Shown here in pieces: positions 44,543 to 55,071 of a stretch of 64,000 bases of DNA; positions within the stretch are counted from its first letter, which is position 1; each line of letters begins with the position of its first letter. The notes below the pieces were generated by a model. The model did not search any database. It was not told the origin of the DNA and saw only the letters and a program-made list of their open reading frames with translations. A program made the position numbers and the translations under genes. The stretch covers positions 372,001-436,000 of the forward strand of contig NZ_JAKZAJ010000003.1 in NCBI RefSeq assembly GCF_023156285.1, read 5' to 3'. Source of the stretch: Marinobacter koreensis. GTDB taxonomy: Bacteria > Pseudomonadota > Gammaproteobacteria > Pseudomonadales > Oleiphilaceae.

Positions 44543-46264
44543 TCACTTTCCTTCTTCATGACCGGGCCGCATCGCCCCGCCGCGCGCAGGTTCCCCGCCG
44601 CCCTGGCTCAACTGCTGGAAAACCGATGACGGTGGTTCGAACTCAATCAGTTCGTAGAGATTAACGAGATGCCGCCGGTACAGATGCTCAAAATCCGAAA
44701 CGATCTGGGCAGGGTTGTAGTCGCCAAACCACCAGAACCAGTCGGATCCCTCACAGAGGGCCAGCTGCTTTCTGGCGGCCTCTTTACGGTCTGCATTCAG
44801 GCGCCCGTTATCCATCGCCCGGTCGTAGTGTCCCTTGGCCTCACACAACAAATCCCAGGCGCGGTTCTTGTCCGGATCGCCGATCCAGGTCGAGAACGTG
44901 CCATAGATCCAGCTACCGGCTACCAGATGGGGCAACGCAACCGGGTCGCACACCGGCTCATCCACCAGATCCCGATAGGTGGTCAGACGCAGGCGTGGAT
45001 GGTCTTCCAGAACCTCATAGAGCTCATCCAGGAAGTGGATGCCGTTTTCAGGGTAATATTCCCAGGCATTTTCCCCATCCAGGATGACCGAAATCACCGG
45101 AACGGCCTTGCCCTTGCCTGCGCGAGCGATGTTTTCCATGTGATGAACGAGGTCCCCGACAGCGTCTTGCGCATGCCAATCGGCATAGGTAAAGCCGATC
45201 AGATCCGACAGTCCGTCGTCCCGGAAAAAGACGTTCAGCCCGGAGTCTCCGAACCGATACGGTTTGTGGATGTCGTTATCCCCGACCGGCTCCCCTGCGT
45301 CACGTGCCTGATTCAGACTGTTGTGGATGACCGAATCGCCACTGGCCGTCCACTTGAAACCATGCTGTTCCAGATGAGAAAGGGTTGCCTGGCTAAGCGC
45401 GCCCTCGGATGCCCAACATCCGGCCGGCTCGATACCGAAAAAGCGCTGAAACACGCGCCGGGCCTGATCCAGCTGCCAGCTCGCCCTCAGCTCACCGCCG
45501 GGATAGTGTTTGTGTGCCGGAAGCGGAATATCCGGCATCGCCTCCCTCGCAGAGCCGAGATCAAGCAACAGCGGCAGAATGGGGTGGGTATAGGGGCTGA
45601 CGGACAGCTCCACGTTGCCCCGGTTGGCGAGATTCCGATAACGGGGACCAATACCCGCCATCACCTCGAAAATAACATCCAGCAAGGCCCGCCGATCATC
45701 CATCGAAAACCCGGCCCCCTTCTCCTGGAGGCTCTGGACACAATGATTCTGCTTGCGGACCGTCTCCCCCATCCAGCCCAGGTGGTACCAGACGAGCAGA
45801 TCCCGCAAAAGTCCCTTGGACAGGTACCGCTGGATTTCGGGTCGGGAACGATACAGCTCAGCCAGTTCGGCGAGGCGGGCATAGGCCGGAAACCGCTTGA
45901 TGATGCGGTCAGCGTTGGCCCTGAGTGCCTTGTTCATCAGGTCCAGGAACGCCGGCGTTCCGGTTTCCGGAAGCTCTTCGGAGACCAGCGCGGCCAGCAA
46001 CGGGTCGCCCAGTTCACCCACGCCGTGTCGCCAACGCTCGATCTGAACCAGGTATTCCTCAATCTGCTCCAACAATATGGGCGCAAAATTCACCACAGCG
46101 CGGGCATTGGGATGAGCTTCCAGATGGCCCGCCATATCGCTGTAATCTTTGATTGCGTGAAGGTAGACCCAGGGAAAAAGAAACTGCCCGGTCTTCACAT
46201 CCTGATAGCCGGGCTGGTGCATGTGCCAGCACAACACCACCGGCGTTCTGTTATCAGAGGCCAT
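44543..46264 (-). CDS. GH57 glycoside hydrolase/alpha-glucan-acting enzyme
   Basis: The 573-residue protein is a GH57 enzyme: [12 protein letters not shown] at the N-terminus, a central motif GCWASEGA placing the nucleophile at Glu287, and DGENAWEYY with the likely acid/base aspartate. GH57 includes alpha-amylases, 4-alpha-glucanotransferases and branching enzymes; the size and short C-terminus are most like the amylase-type group seen in glycogen loci. Specificity cannot be fixed by eye. Its ATG lies within the end of glgC (11-base overlap), so translation is coupled. Confidence 0.87.
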   Translation of the reverse strand: MASDNRTPVVLCWHMHQPGYQDVKTGQFLFPWVYLHAIKDYSDMAGHLEAHPNARAVVNFAPILLEQIEEYLVQIERWRHGVGELGDPLLAALVSEELPETGTPAFLDLMNKALRANADRIIKRFPAYARLAELAELYRSRPEIQRYLSKGLLRDLLVWYHLGWMGETVRKQNHCVQSLQEKGAGFSMDDRRALLDVIFEVMAGIGPRYRNLANRGNVELSVSPYTHPILPLLLDLGSAREAMPDIPLPAHKHYPGGELRASWQLDQARRVFQRFFGIEPAGCWASEGALSQATLSHLEQHGFKWTASGDSVIHNSLNQARDAGEPVGDNDIHKPYRFGDSGLNVFFRDDGLSDLIGFTYADWHAQDAVGDLVHHMENIARAGKGKAVPVISVILDGENAWEYYPENGIHFLDELYEVLEDHPRLRLTTYRDLVDEPVCDPVALPHLVAGSWIYGTFSTWIGDPDKNRAWDLLCEAKGHYDRAMDNGRLNADRKEAARKQLALCEGSDWFWWFGDYNPAQIVSDFEHLYRRHLVNLYELIEFEPPSSVFQQLSQGGGEPARGGAMRPGHEEGK

Positions 46265-47519
46265 GGGGATAATCCTGCCCGAGCATCTCGGGCGTCACCA
46301 GAACAACGCCCTTGGGCGACACGTGGAACCGTTTACGATCCTCAGCCTCGTCGACGCCAATGTTCGTGCCTGCCGGTATCCGGCAGCCGCGATCGATGAC
46401 GGCCCGGTTTATCCGGCAATTGCGGCCAATATCGACATCCGGAAAGATGACCGAATCCGTGACTTCGCTGAAGGAATGGACCTGCACCTGGGAAAACAGC
46501 AGGGAATGACGCACCAGCGCGCCCGACACAATGCAGCCCCCGGCAACCATGGAGTCCACGGCAGTGCCTCGCCGGTTTTCATCATCGAAGACGAATTTGG
46601 CCGGAGGGAGCTGCTCCTGGTAGGTCCATATCGGCCAGTCCGAATCGTAGAGATTGAGTTCCGGGCTCACACCAATCAGCTCCAGGTTGGCCTGCCAGAG
46701 CGCGTCAATCGTACCGACGTCGCGCCAGTAAGCGGACTTCCCCGCAACCGGGTCCTTGAAGGGAAAGGCCATGACCCGCAGGCGGTTGATCACCGACGGT
46801 ATGATGTCCTTGCCAAAATCGTGGGAGGACTCGGCCTGGGCCTGATGGTCCCGGATCAATTCGTCGAACAGCACGTGCGTGCTGAAGACGTAGATTCCCA
46901 TGGAAGCGAGTGCCTTGCCGGGCTGGTCGGGAATCGGTTTCGGATGCTCGGGCTTCTCCTCGAATTCGCGGATCCGGAGGTCCTCGTCGACAGCCATCAC
47001 CCCGAAGCCCTTCGCGTCTTCCACGGGGACTTCGATGCATCCCACGGTGATGTCCGCCTCGCTTTCCACGTGGGCCGCGAGCATGGTGCCGTAGTCCATC
47101 TTGTAAATATGGTCGCCGGCAAGAATAAGAACATACTCCGGCCGATGGCTCCGGATGATGTCGAGATTCTGCAGAACCGCGTCAGCGGTACCCTCATACC
47201 ACGAGGTTTCAATTCTCTGCTGCGCAGGGAGCAGTTCGACGAATTCGTCCAGCTCGCCCCGCAGGAACCCCCAGCCCCGCTGGATGTGCCGGATCAGGGA
47301 GTGGGATTTGTACTGGGTAACCACCCCAACCTGACCGATGCCGGAATTGATGCAGTTGGACAGGGGAAAATCGATGATGCGGAATTTGCCACCGAAAGGC
47401 ACGGCTGGTTTCGCCCGCCATTTGGTGAGATCGTGGAGGCGCGAACCGCGACCTCCGGCAAGAACCAGCGCCAGAGTCTGGCGGGTAAGACGACTGACAA
47501 AACGCTTTGCCGTATGCAT
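46254..47519 (-). CDS. glgC: Glucose-1-phosphate adenylyltransferase
   Basis: The 421-residue enzyme makes ADP-glucose, the committed step of glycogen synthesis. It shows [17 protein letters not shown] with the nucleotide-binding loop, [20 protein letters not shown], and the catalytic DHIYKMDYG aspartate. The C-terminal half is a left-handed beta-helix ([19 protein letters not shown]). The N-terminus carries an Arg/Lys-containing extension typical of allosterically regulated bacterial GlgC. It is first in the minus-strand unit; the 194-base divergent region from glgB should hold promoters for both units. The stop overlaps the GH57 start by 11 bases. Confidence 0.94.
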   Translation of the reverse strand: MHTAKRFVSRLTRQTLALVLAGGRGSRLHDLTKWRAKPAVPFGGKFRIIDFPLSNCINSGIGQVGVVTQYKSHSLIRHIQRGWGFLRGELDEFVELLPAQQRIETSWYEGTADAVLQNLDIIRSHRPEYVLILAGDHIYKMDYGTMLAAHVESEADITVGCIEVPVEDAKGFGVMAVDEDLRIREFEEKPEHPKPIPDQPGKALASMGIYVFSTHVLFDELIRDHQAQAESSHDFGKDIIPSVINRLRVMAFPFKDPVAGKSAYWRDVGTIDALWQANLELIGVSPELNLYDSDWPIWTYQEQLPPAKFVFDDENRRGTAVDSMVAGGCIVSGALVRHSLLFSQVQVHSFSEVTDSVIFPDVDIGRNCRINRAVIDRGCRIPAGTNIGVDEAEDRKRFHVSPKGVVLVTPEMLGQDYPHGL

Positions 47520-47605
47520 GGGTCCATCCCTGCAAAACAGTGAAATAACGCGTACCGTTGTTGGCCGGAAAACCCGGTACCGAACGGTTTCAGGCTGTCG
47601 AAATA

Positions 47606-47611
47606 ATATTA
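47606..47611 (-). promoter_or_regulatory. Possible -10 element for glgC in the glgC-glgB divergent region
   Basis: TAATAT on the minus strand in an AT-rich stretch (47600-47650) about 90 bases upstream of glgC. The matching -35 is poor (GGTCAT-like), so this is only a candidate. The region also has an ACCGTT/AACGGT inverted repeat around 47550-47587; no known operator is recognised. Confidence 0.25.
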
Positions 47612-47713
47612 GAACAGTAGCATGTAATTATGACCTAGAATTGTTACAGATCACTTTTTAACCGCCTGTGATAGCGTTCAATAACGATCATCGTTTCGGG
47701 AAAAGCACGGACT

Positions 47714-49600
47714 ATGGACAGCCCCACGCTCAGCGATTTCGACCTGTATCTTTTTGGGGAGGGTCGTCACTGGCATATCTACAACGTGCTCGGCGCCCAC
47801 CCGTGCCGACAACAGGGTACCGAGGGTGTTCGCTTTGCCGTCTGGGCACCCAACGCCAGGAGCGTCAGCGTCGTTGGTGATTTCAACGGCTGGTCGCCGG
47901 GCCGGCACCCCATGGCCGCCCATGACAGCTCCGGCGTCTGGAGTCTCTTCGTGCCCGGGATTGCCGCCGGCACCCTGTACAAATTTGCCATCGTAACCCG
48001 GTCAGGCCGTGAAATTCTCAAAACCGACCCCTACGGCCAACAATTCGAACTCCGGCCGTCCAATGCAGCCATCGTCGTCCAGCGCGGCACCTTCAGCTGG
48101 GGCGATGGTGAATGGCTGGCTCGCCGCAGTCGCTGGTCCTGGTCCGAAGCGCCGGTTTCGGTGTATGAGGTGCATGCCGCCTCCTGGCAGCATCATGGTG
48201 CCGGTCGCTGGCTAAGCTATCGGGAACTGGCTGCTCAACTGATTCCCTACGTGCTGGAAATGGGATTCACCCACATCGAACTGTTGCCGGTGACGGAACA
48301 TCCGCTCGATGAATCCTGGGGCTACCAGACCACCGGGTATTACGCACCGACCAGTCGCTTCGGAAACCCGGATGACTTCCGGTTTTTCGTCGACCAATGC
48401 CACCAGAACGGCATCGGTGTGATTCTCGACTGGGTACCCGGCCACTTCCCGGAGGATGAGTACGCCTTGGCCCGCTTTGACGGCACCGCGCTGTACGAGC
48501 ACGAGGATCCCCGGCGAGGCCAGCACAAGGAATGGGGCACGCTGATCTACAACTACAGTCGCCACGAGGTTCGCAATTTCCTGATTGGCAGTGCCCTGTT
48601 CTGGCTGGACACCTTCCATCTGGATGGGTTGCGGGTGGACGCCGTTGCTTCCATGCTTTACCTGAATTATTCCCGGGAAGACGGCGAGTGGCTGCCCAAC
48701 GTGCATGGCGGGCATGAAAACCTGGAGGCCATCGACTTCCTCCGGACCCTCAACCAGGTCTGCCAGAGCCGGTTTCCCGGCATACTGATGGTGGCGGAGG
48801 AATCCACCTCCTGGCCGCAGGTCACGCGACCACCGGAAGTGGGTGGACTCGGATTCAACCTGAAATGGAACATGGGGTGGATGCACGACACACTGGATTA
48901 TCTGCACCAGGACCCGGTCTATCGGCAATTCCATCACGACAAACTGACCTTTGGCCTGCTGTATGCGTTCTCCGAGAACTTCATGCTGCCCCTTTCCCAC
49001 GATGAGGTCGTCCATGGCAAGGCCAGCCTGTTCCACAAGATGCCCGGAGACGACTGGCAACAGCGGGCCAACCTTCGCCTGCTCTTCGCCTTTCAGTACA
49101 CCTACCCCGGCTCGAAGCTGCTGTTCATGGGCGGTGAATTTGGCCAGCGACGGGAATGGAGTGAATCCCGGGAACTGGACTGGGAGCTTCTTCAGTACCC
49201 CGAGCACGCCGGCATCCGGACATTGATCCGGGATCTCAACGGGCTGTATCGGCGGGAACCGTCTTTGCATCGGCGGGACTACCAGAGGGACGGATTCGAA
49301 TGGATCGACTGCCACGACACCCATCAGTCGGTCATCAGCTTCCTTCGTCGAGACGGCAATGACGTAACGGTGGTTGTCATCAATTTCACCCCGATCCCCC
49401 GCTACGGCTATCGAATTGGCGTGCCCTCGGGAGGTCACTGGGTAGAGGTCCTCAACACCGACTCGGAATACTATGGTGGTAGTAATGTGGGGAATCCCCT
49501 CGGCCTGGATGCGTCCGAAAACTCGTGGATGGGGCGCCCCTTCTCCGTGGACCTGACCTTGCCACCGCTGGCGGCCATCGTATTGAGGCCTGCACCATGA
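47714..49600 (+). CDS. glgB: 1,4-alpha-glucan branching enzyme
   Basis: The 628-residue GH13 enzyme adds alpha-1,6 branches to glycogen. It has the N-terminal CBM48 domain ([20 protein letters not shown]) and the catalytic residues Asp309 in [11 protein letters not shown], Glu362 in VAEE and Asp430 in [11 protein letters not shown] shortened N-terminal region (no extra N1 domain) makes it shorter than E. coli GlgB (728). glgA starts inside its stop codon (ATGA), so the two are translationally coupled. It is the first gene of the plus-strand unit. Confidence 0.94.
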   Translation: MDSPTLSDFDLYLFGEGRHWHIYNVLGAHPCRQQGTEGVRFAVWAPNARSVSVVGDFNGWSPGRHPMAAHDSSGVWSLFVPGIAAGTLYKFAIVTRSGREILKTDPYGQQFELRPSNAAIVVQRGTFSWGDGEWLARRSRWSWSEAPVSVYEVHAASWQHHGAGRWLSYRELAAQLIPYVLEMGFTHIELLPVTEHPLDESWGYQTTGYYAPTSRFGNPDDFRFFVDQCHQNGIGVILDWVPGHFPEDEYALARFDGTALYEHEDPRRGQHKEWGTLIYNYSRHEVRNFLIGSALFWLDTFHLDGLRVDAVASMLYLNYSREDGEWLPNVHGGHENLEAIDFLRTLNQVCQSRFPGILMVAEESTSWPQVTRPPEVGGLGFNLKWNMGWMHDTLDYLHQDPVYRQFHHDKLTFGLLYAFSENFMLPLSHDEVVHGKASLFHKMPGDDWQQRANLRLLFAFQYTYPGSKLLFMGGEFGQRREWSESRELDWELLQYPEHAGIRTLIRDLNGLYRREPSLHRRDYQRDGFEWIDCHDTHQSVISFLRRDGNDVTVVVINFTPIPRYGYRIGVPSGGHWVEVLNTDSEYYGGSNVGNPLGLDASENSWMGRPFSVDLTLPPLAAIVLRPAP

Positions 49601-51054
49601 CGCGAGTGCTCTTCGTCACCAGTGAGGTCTACCCGGTGATCAAAACGGGCGGTCTGGCCGACGTTTCAGCCAGCCTGCCGGAAGCGCTGTGTCGCCAGTG
49701 CCACGATGTCCATATTCTGTTGCCGGGTTACCCTGCTGCCATGAAGGCGGCCCGCGCTAGTGGTTCGCGGCGCCAGGCGCGCCTGGTGATCGGCCAGTAC
49801 AGCGTCGCATTGTGGCGAACCCGTCTGCCCGGCACCTCCGTCACGCTCTGGCTGGTCGACTGCCCCGGGCTGTTCGATCGCCCCGGCAACCCCTATCAGA
49901 ATGAGGAAGGTGAAGACTGGTGGGATAACGCTCATCGGTATCAACTGTTCTGTCGGGTGGCTGCCATGATGGCCACGGGGCAGGCCGGGCTTCGTTGGAC
50001 GCCCGACATCGTTCATTGCAACGACTGGCAGTCGGGGCTGGTACCGGTCTTTCTGGAACCGGCTCCCAACCGTCCCCCTGTGGTTTTCACCATTCACAAC
50101 CTCGCCTATCAGGGCCTGTTTTCCCATGACACCTTTCGAGCCCTGGGGCTGCCCGACAGCCTCTGGCGCTTTGATCGGCTGGAGTTCCACGGCCAGCTGT
50201 CCTTCATCAAGGGCGGCCTGGTCTACGCCGATCGAATAACCACGGTCAGCCCCGGGTACGCCGCAGAGATTCAGACACCGGGTTTCGGTTACGGGCTTGA
50301 AGGACTGCTCCAGTACCGGTCTGAACATCTTTCCGGCATTCTCAATGGCATCGACACAAAACTCTGGAATCCGGCGACCGATCAATATCTGGACTGCCAT
50401 TACGATGCAGATACGCTGGCATCAAAACAGGAGTGCAAGGCGGCCCTTCAGAAGCAGTTGGGACTGGTTCCCGGCGACGCGCCACTGTTAGGTTCCATTG
50501 GCCGCCTGGTCGAACAGAAGGGGATTGACTGGTTGCTGGACGCCCTGCCCCCGCTGTTACAGCAGGGCTGCCAGTTCGCCATCCTCGGCTCTGGCGAAAT
50601 TCGCTACACAGAACCTCTGCGCGCCCTGGCAAAGACGCACCCGGGGCAACTGTCACTGACCATCGGATATGACGAGCCCCTCGCCCACAGGATCACCGCC
50701 GGCAGCGACCTGTTTCTCATGCCCTCGCGCTTTGAGCCCTGTGGCCTGAACCAGATGTACAGCCTCAGGTACGGGACCGTTCCAGTGGTGCACCGGGTCG
50801 GCGGGCTCGGAGATACCGTTCTGGATCCCGATCAGGTCGGGCACAGCCAGGCCAATGGATTCAGCTTTTACGAGCCAACCGGCGGGGCGTTCCGGACGTC
50901 GGTCGAAAGAGCACTGGAATGCCGGCAACAGCGCAAACGGTGGCGCCAACTGCAGAGTAATGGCATGGCCGGGGAATATTCCTGGAAAGAACGGGCACGG
51001 GAATACGGCAAACTCTACCAAACCTTACTCGAAGAACGCTGTCTAACGCGCTGA
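49597..51054 (+). CDS. glgA: Glycogen synthase (ADP-glucose transferring)
   Basis: The 485-residue GT5 enzyme extends alpha-1,4-glucan chains from ADP-glucose. The nucleotide-binding KTGGLADV motif is at residues 16-23, [13 protein letters not shown] and [10 protein letters not shown] follow, and the GT-B C-terminal motif [20 protein letters not shown] is present. ATG 49597 overlaps the glgB stop and matches the family's conserved beginning [11 protein letters not shown]. Length is the normal 475-490. Confidence 0.95.
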   Translation: MTRVLFVTSEVYPVIKTGGLADVSASLPEALCRQCHDVHILLPGYPAAMKAARASGSRRQARLVIGQYSVALWRTRLPGTSVTLWLVDCPGLFDRPGNPYQNEEGEDWWDNAHRYQLFCRVAAMMATGQAGLRWTPDIVHCNDWQSGLVPVFLEPAPNRPPVVFTIHNLAYQGLFSHDTFRALGLPDSLWRFDRLEFHGQLSFIKGGLVYADRITTVSPGYAAEIQTPGFGYGLEGLLQYRSEHLSGILNGIDTKLWNPATDQYLDCHYDADTLASKQECKAALQKQLGLVPGDAPLLGSIGRLVEQKGIDWLLDALPPLLQQGCQFAILGSGEIRYTEPLRALAKTHPGQLSLTIGYDEPLAHRITAGSDLFLMPSRFEPCGLNQMYSLRYGTVPVVHRVGGLGDTVLDPDQVGHSQANGFSFYEPTGGAFRTSVERALECRQQRKRWRQLQSNGMAGEYSWKERAREYGKLYQTLLEERCLTR

Positions 51055-51092
51055 ACAGGCCGTTCACGATTGCCATACAGGAGGCAATAGCA

Positions 51093-53648
51093 ATGGACAA
51101 AGCAACCCGGTTCCGACTGGAAGCCAGACCCCGTATCCCGGATTCACTGGAGCGATTGCATGAACTCGCCAACGACCTGTTCTACAGCTGGGACCACGGT
51201 GTCCGGAACCTGTTTGCCCGGATCGATCAGCCCCTTTGGCAAAAAGTGGAGCACAACCCCAAACTGTTCCTGCGGCGGGTTGCCCAGGAGCGTCTGGACG
51301 AAGCCTCCCAGGACAGGGCCTTCCTCGCCGAGTATCGTCGCGTACTGAGCAACTACGACGCCTACTGCGAATCCGAACCCGTTCCCGAAGTCACCGAATA
51401 CCTTGATCCGGACAAATATCGGGTTGCCTATTTCTGTGCCGAGTTCGGGTTACATGAGAGTTTTCCGATATATTCGGGCGGTCTAGGGATCCTGGCAGGC
51501 GATCACTGCAAGGCAGCCAGCGACCTTGGTTTACCGTTCGTCGCCGTCGGCCTGTTGTACCAGCAGGGATACTTCATTCAATCCATCGACGCCCAGGGCC
51601 ATCAGATAGCCCGGTACCAATCCCATACCAGCGACGAGCTGCCGATCACGCCGGTTATGCAGGACGGCGCCGTTCTGAAGGTCTCGGTTCCCTTCCCGGG
51701 CCGAATGCTCACCGCACGAGTCTGGCAGGCGCGGATTGGACACATACGCCTTTACCTGCTCGACAGTCACACCGAGGAAAACACGGCCGAGGACCGGGAG
51801 CTGACCCTCCAGCTCTACGGCGGTGACGAGAACACGCGTATCCAGCAGGAAATGCTGCTCGGCATTGGCGGAACACGGGTTCTGGATGCCCTGGGGATTG
51901 AACCCACCGCCTGGCATATCAACGAAGGCCACGCGGCATTCCAGATACTCGAACGCTGTCGACAGACGATGGGCAAGCATGACCTACCCTTTGAAGCGGC
52001 CTTCGAAGCAGTGGCCGCATCCACGCTCTTTACCACCCATACACCAGTCCCGGCCGGTCACGACATTTTTCCCAAGGGCCTGGTAGAGCATGCACTGAGT
52101 CCGTACCTGGAGCAGTCGGGGCTGAATTTCGATCAGATCTTCGCACTGGGGAGCAAGGACGGTGGTGAAAGCTTCAATATGACCAGCCTCGGGTTGCGGG
52201 GATCCCGGTTCCACAATGGCGTCAGCCGCATCCACGGAGGCGTCGCGTCCGTCATGGAAGGCGACATCTGGCCACAGATTCCAGCGGCCGAAAATCCCAT
52301 TGGCTACATCACCAACGGTGTCCACGTGCCGACCTTCCTGGCGCCGGAATGGGCCAGCCTGTTCGACATTCAGTCGCCCACCTGGCGCTCGGAACTCAGA
52401 GACCCGGAATACTGGGATTTTATCGACCAGATCCCCGATTACCATTACTGGAGTGTCCATAAAGCCCTCAAGCAACAGATGGGAGAGTTTGTGGTCGAGC
52501 AGCTTCGTCGCCAGCACGAGCGCAACGGTACCGGACACTCAGTGACCGAACGGATGACCCGGCAACTGGTGTCTCCGGACAAGGACACCCTGATCATCGG
52601 TTTTGCCCGCCGTTTCGCGACCTACAAGCGGGCAACGCTGATATTCTCGGACCTCGACCGGCTGGAACGGATGCTGACTGATCCCGAGCGCCCGGCCATT
52701 CTCATCTTCGCCGGCAAGGCCCATCCCCGGGACAACCCCGGCCAGCACCTGATCAAGGTGATCCACGATCTGTCCATGCGCCCTGCCCTGATGGGCCACG
52801 TATTGTTGCTGGAAGACTATGACCAGGCCATGGCCCGATACCTGGTGTCGGGCGTGGATGTCTGGCTGAACAACCCGGAATATCCGAAGGAAGCCAGCGG
52901 GACGTCCGGAGAAAAGGCCGCGCTTAACGGTGCACTGAACCTCAGCGTCCTTGATGGCTGGTGGGGGGAAGGCTACGACGGCGAGAACGGCTGGGCCATC
53001 ACACCCCGGGACACCAGGCTCGATCCGGAATTCCGCAACCTTGAGGAGTCCCGCGACCTTCTGGACCTGCTGGAATTCGAAATCATCCCGCTCTACTACG
53101 ATCGGGCCTCCCAGGGCTACTCCAAAGGCTGGGTAAAGCGCTCCAAGGCGTCCATGAAAACCATTACGCCACGCTTCAATGCCCAGCGGATGGTGATGGA
53201 TTACGTGGAACGCTATTACCACCCGGCCTCAGTGCAGGGAGCGCGCCTGATGGCAAACAAGGCCCGCGAAGCGAGGGAACTGGCCCAATGGAAGGCGAAG
53301 GTGCGCGAGGCCTGGTCCGGTGTCTCCATGTCCGTGGTCGGCTGTGTGGACGCCCAGTGCGCCTACGATGAAACCGTCGAACTGAGGGTTGAAGTGGTAC
53401 TGAACGGGCTGGCCGCCGAAGACGTGCGAATCGAGTGCCTGGTGACGCCGGATTGCACCGGCAGCCATGAGGCATCGGGCCCCAACCGCTTTATCCTCGA
53501 AAAGGAAGGTGAGCAGGATGGGCGAACCCTGTTTTCGGCACAGGTTCCGCCGCCGTATCCCGGATTGCAGACCCTGCGCCTGAGAATGTATCCCTATCAC
53601 CCGGCGCTCACCCATCTCCTTGAGATGGGCAGCATGTTATGGGTGTAG
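51093..53648 (+). CDS. glgP: Alpha-glucan (glycogen) phosphorylase, DUF3417 type, copy 2
   Basis: The 851-residue enzyme is the second phosphorylase of this family in the island. It has the DUF3417 N-terminal domain (RLHELANDLFYSWDHGVRNL), CAEFGLHESFPIYSGGLGIL, HINEGHAAFQ, and the pyridoxal-phosphate lysine at K608 in SGTSGEKAALNG. The cofactor loop differs from copy 1 (SGTSGE against CGTSGM), so the two are diverged paralogs and not a recent duplication. It follows glgA by 38 bases with GGAGG upstream, so it belongs to the synthesis operon. Confidence 0.9.
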   Translation: MDKATRFRLEARPRIPDSLERLHELANDLFYSWDHGVRNLFARIDQPLWQKVEHNPKLFLRRVAQERLDEASQDRAFLAEYRRVLSNYDAYCESEPVPEVTEYLDPDKYRVAYFCAEFGLHESFPIYSGGLGILAGDHCKAASDLGLPFVAVGLLYQQGYFIQSIDAQGHQIARYQSHTSDELPITPVMQDGAVLKVSVPFPGRMLTARVWQARIGHIRLYLLDSHTEENTAEDRELTLQLYGGDENTRIQQEMLLGIGGTRVLDALGIEPTAWHINEGHAAFQILERCRQTMGKHDLPFEAAFEAVAASTLFTTHTPVPAGHDIFPKGLVEHALSPYLEQSGLNFDQIFALGSKDGGESFNMTSLGLRGSRFHNGVSRIHGGVASVMEGDIWPQIPAAENPIGYITNGVHVPTFLAPEWASLFDIQSPTWRSELRDPEYWDFIDQIPDYHYWSVHKALKQQMGEFVVEQLRRQHERNGTGHSVTERMTRQLVSPDKDTLIIGFARRFATYKRATLIFSDLDRLERMLTDPERPAILIFAGKAHPRDNPGQHLIKVIHDLSMRPALMGHVLLLEDYDQAMARYLVSGVDVWLNNPEYPKEASGTSGEKAALNGALNLSVLDGWWGEGYDGENGWAITPRDTRLDPEFRNLEESRDLLDLLEFEIIPLYYDRASQGYSKGWVKRSKASMKTITPRFNAQRMVMDYVERYYHPASVQGARLMANKAREARELAQWKAKVREAWSGVSMSVVGCVDAQCAYDETVELRVEVVLNGLAAEDVRIECLVTPDCTGSHEASGPNRFILEKEGEQDGRTLFSAQVPPPYPGLQTLRLRMYPYHPALTHLLEMGSMLWV

Positions 53649-53663
53649 GAATACAGACAGGAG

Positions 53664-54842
53664 TCAGCCCTCGTTAGCCTCCAGCGAGGTAACGACCGGA
53701 TTGGCATACATATCCAGTAGATAGGGCCGAATCGCCGGGTCACAGGCTTCGAGCCGGCGTTCCATTTCGGCCTCTGCCGCCGCGATATCCGCCGGTGACC
53801 AGGTGTCTGCGGTCACCACCGCGTCGGTCACTGCCTCCGGCGTGTCATGCGCCCCGGGATGCAGGCCGCGCTGCTGGTAAGCAACAAGATTGGACGCATG
53901 CAGGTGGTAATTCGCGTGCATTTCGCGATCAATCAATGCGGACATGGCCTTGGGATTGTCCGGAGCGTCCTGGATCGGCGCGCCGAAGTGCACGTGCACA
54001 TGCCCCTTGAACCCGGTGAGGCCCCGGACGATCTGCTCACTGTCCTCACCTTCGGTCTTGGTGTAGGTGCCTGTCCGGGCACGGGTTTCGAGCTCCCGGG
54101 CCTTGTCCACATCACAGGGATCGTATTCGTAGGAAATCGCCACCGGCACAATATGCAGCCGGTTCATCGCCTCGTCGAAACCCAGCCCGCTTTTCTTCCG
54201 GCTCATGTAGAACATCTTGATGATCGCCGGATCCGTCCGGTCGATGCCGTCCTTCGCCCGCCCCTCACGCTGGGCAATCCAGATACTGTGATTGGTATCG
54301 ATGCTGTGGTTGATAAAACCCGACAGCGTGAGATAGGCATCCCGCATCTCGCGGGGGCTGGTTATATTCCGCCGGACCACGAAGCTTTTGTTCAGCCGCA
54401 TCATCTCCGCGAACACCCGGTTCTGCAGGAGGTTGTCGCCAATCGCAATACGCGTGGTGTGGAAACCGTTCTGGAAAAGCAGGTAATTGACCACCATCGG
54501 ATCGAAAACGATGTCCCGGTGGTTCGAGATGAACAGGTAGGCGCCCCTCTTGTCCAGACGATCCAGACCGCTGTGAGTGACCCTGGTCGTGGTGCCTTCA
54601 ACCAGCTCGCCGACGTATGTCGACAGCTTCGCCTGGAGATCATCAACACGGGTGAACTGGCCGAACTGGCGAATCAACCAATGGCGGACAAACACCCGGA
54701 GCATTGCCGGTGTCCAGCGAGAAAGCGTGGGTGATTTGAAGCGGCCGACCATGTCCAGAAATTCCCGGTCATTGACCAGACGATGAATCGCCGGAGCCGT
54801 TTCTTCGTCCGAATACGGACGGATGGCATCAAATTCCTGCAT
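53664..54842 (-). CDS. PlsC-type acyltransferase
   Basis: The 392-residue protein has the acyltransferase motif NHRDIVFD (His108, Asp113), used to transfer acyl groups to glycerol phosphate or lysophospholipids, followed by [13 protein letters not shown] (the glycine/basic block of the family). The N-terminal 80 residues and the C-terminal 180 are longer than in typical PlsC, as in plsB-like or yihG-type proteins. There is no clear membrane helix. Its 5' end is next to the divergent recQ promoter. Acceptor and chain length unknown. Confidence 0.8.
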   Translation of the reverse strand: MQEFDAIRPYSDEETAPAIHRLVNDREFLDMVGRFKSPTLSRWTPAMLRVFVRHWLIRQFGQFTRVDDLQAKLSTYVGELVEGTTTRVTHSGLDRLDKRGAYLFISNHRDIVFDPMVVNYLLFQNGFHTTRIAIGDNLLQNRVFAEMMRLNKSFVVRRNITSPREMRDAYLTLSGFINHSIDTNHSIWIAQREGRAKDGIDRTDPAIIKMFYMSRKKSGLGFDEAMNRLHIVPVAISYEYDPCDVDKARELETRARTGTYTKTEGEDSEQIVRGLTGFKGHVHVHFGAPIQDAPDNPKAMSALIDREMHANYHLHASNLVAYQQRGLHPGAHDTPEAVTDAVVTADTWSPADIAAAEAEMERRLEACDPAIRPYLLDMYANPVVTSLEANEG

Positions 54843-54966
54843 TGAAACCCTGTTATTGTGGCTGTTGCGGGGAGTGCCCCCGGATTATGAATCAAACATC
54901 ACCGCGTTGCTAAAGCCGCGCTATTGTAGCGTTTATCCCGCGGATTTGCCTCACCCGAAAGCCGGG

Positions 54967-54995
54967 TTGACCAATCGGCGCGTCTATTCTGATAT
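54967..54995 (+). promoter_or_regulatory. Sigma-70 promoter of recQ
   Basis: TTGACC (54967-54972), a 17-base spacer and TGATAT (54990-54995) form a good sigma-70 promoter. The start site would be near 55002, which rules out ATG 54997 and upstream start codons for recQ. Confidence 0.65.
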
Positions 54996-55071
54996 CATGC
55001 GCCACGCGTTCGGGATGCCGCCTCCCGACAAAGAATTCCCCTCTCTCCCTGGAAACGATGCTCGGTTAGCC

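Noticed and set aside
44669-46399. Long plus-strand frame opposite the GH57 gene
   Set aside because: Shadow frame; GH57 motifs are complete on the minus strand.
46221-47543. Plus-strand frame opposite glgC
   Set aside because: Shadow of a clear glgC; no recognisable domain.
48212-49438. Minus-strand frame opposite glgB
   Set aside because: Shadow of glgB, which has all GH13 catalytic residues.
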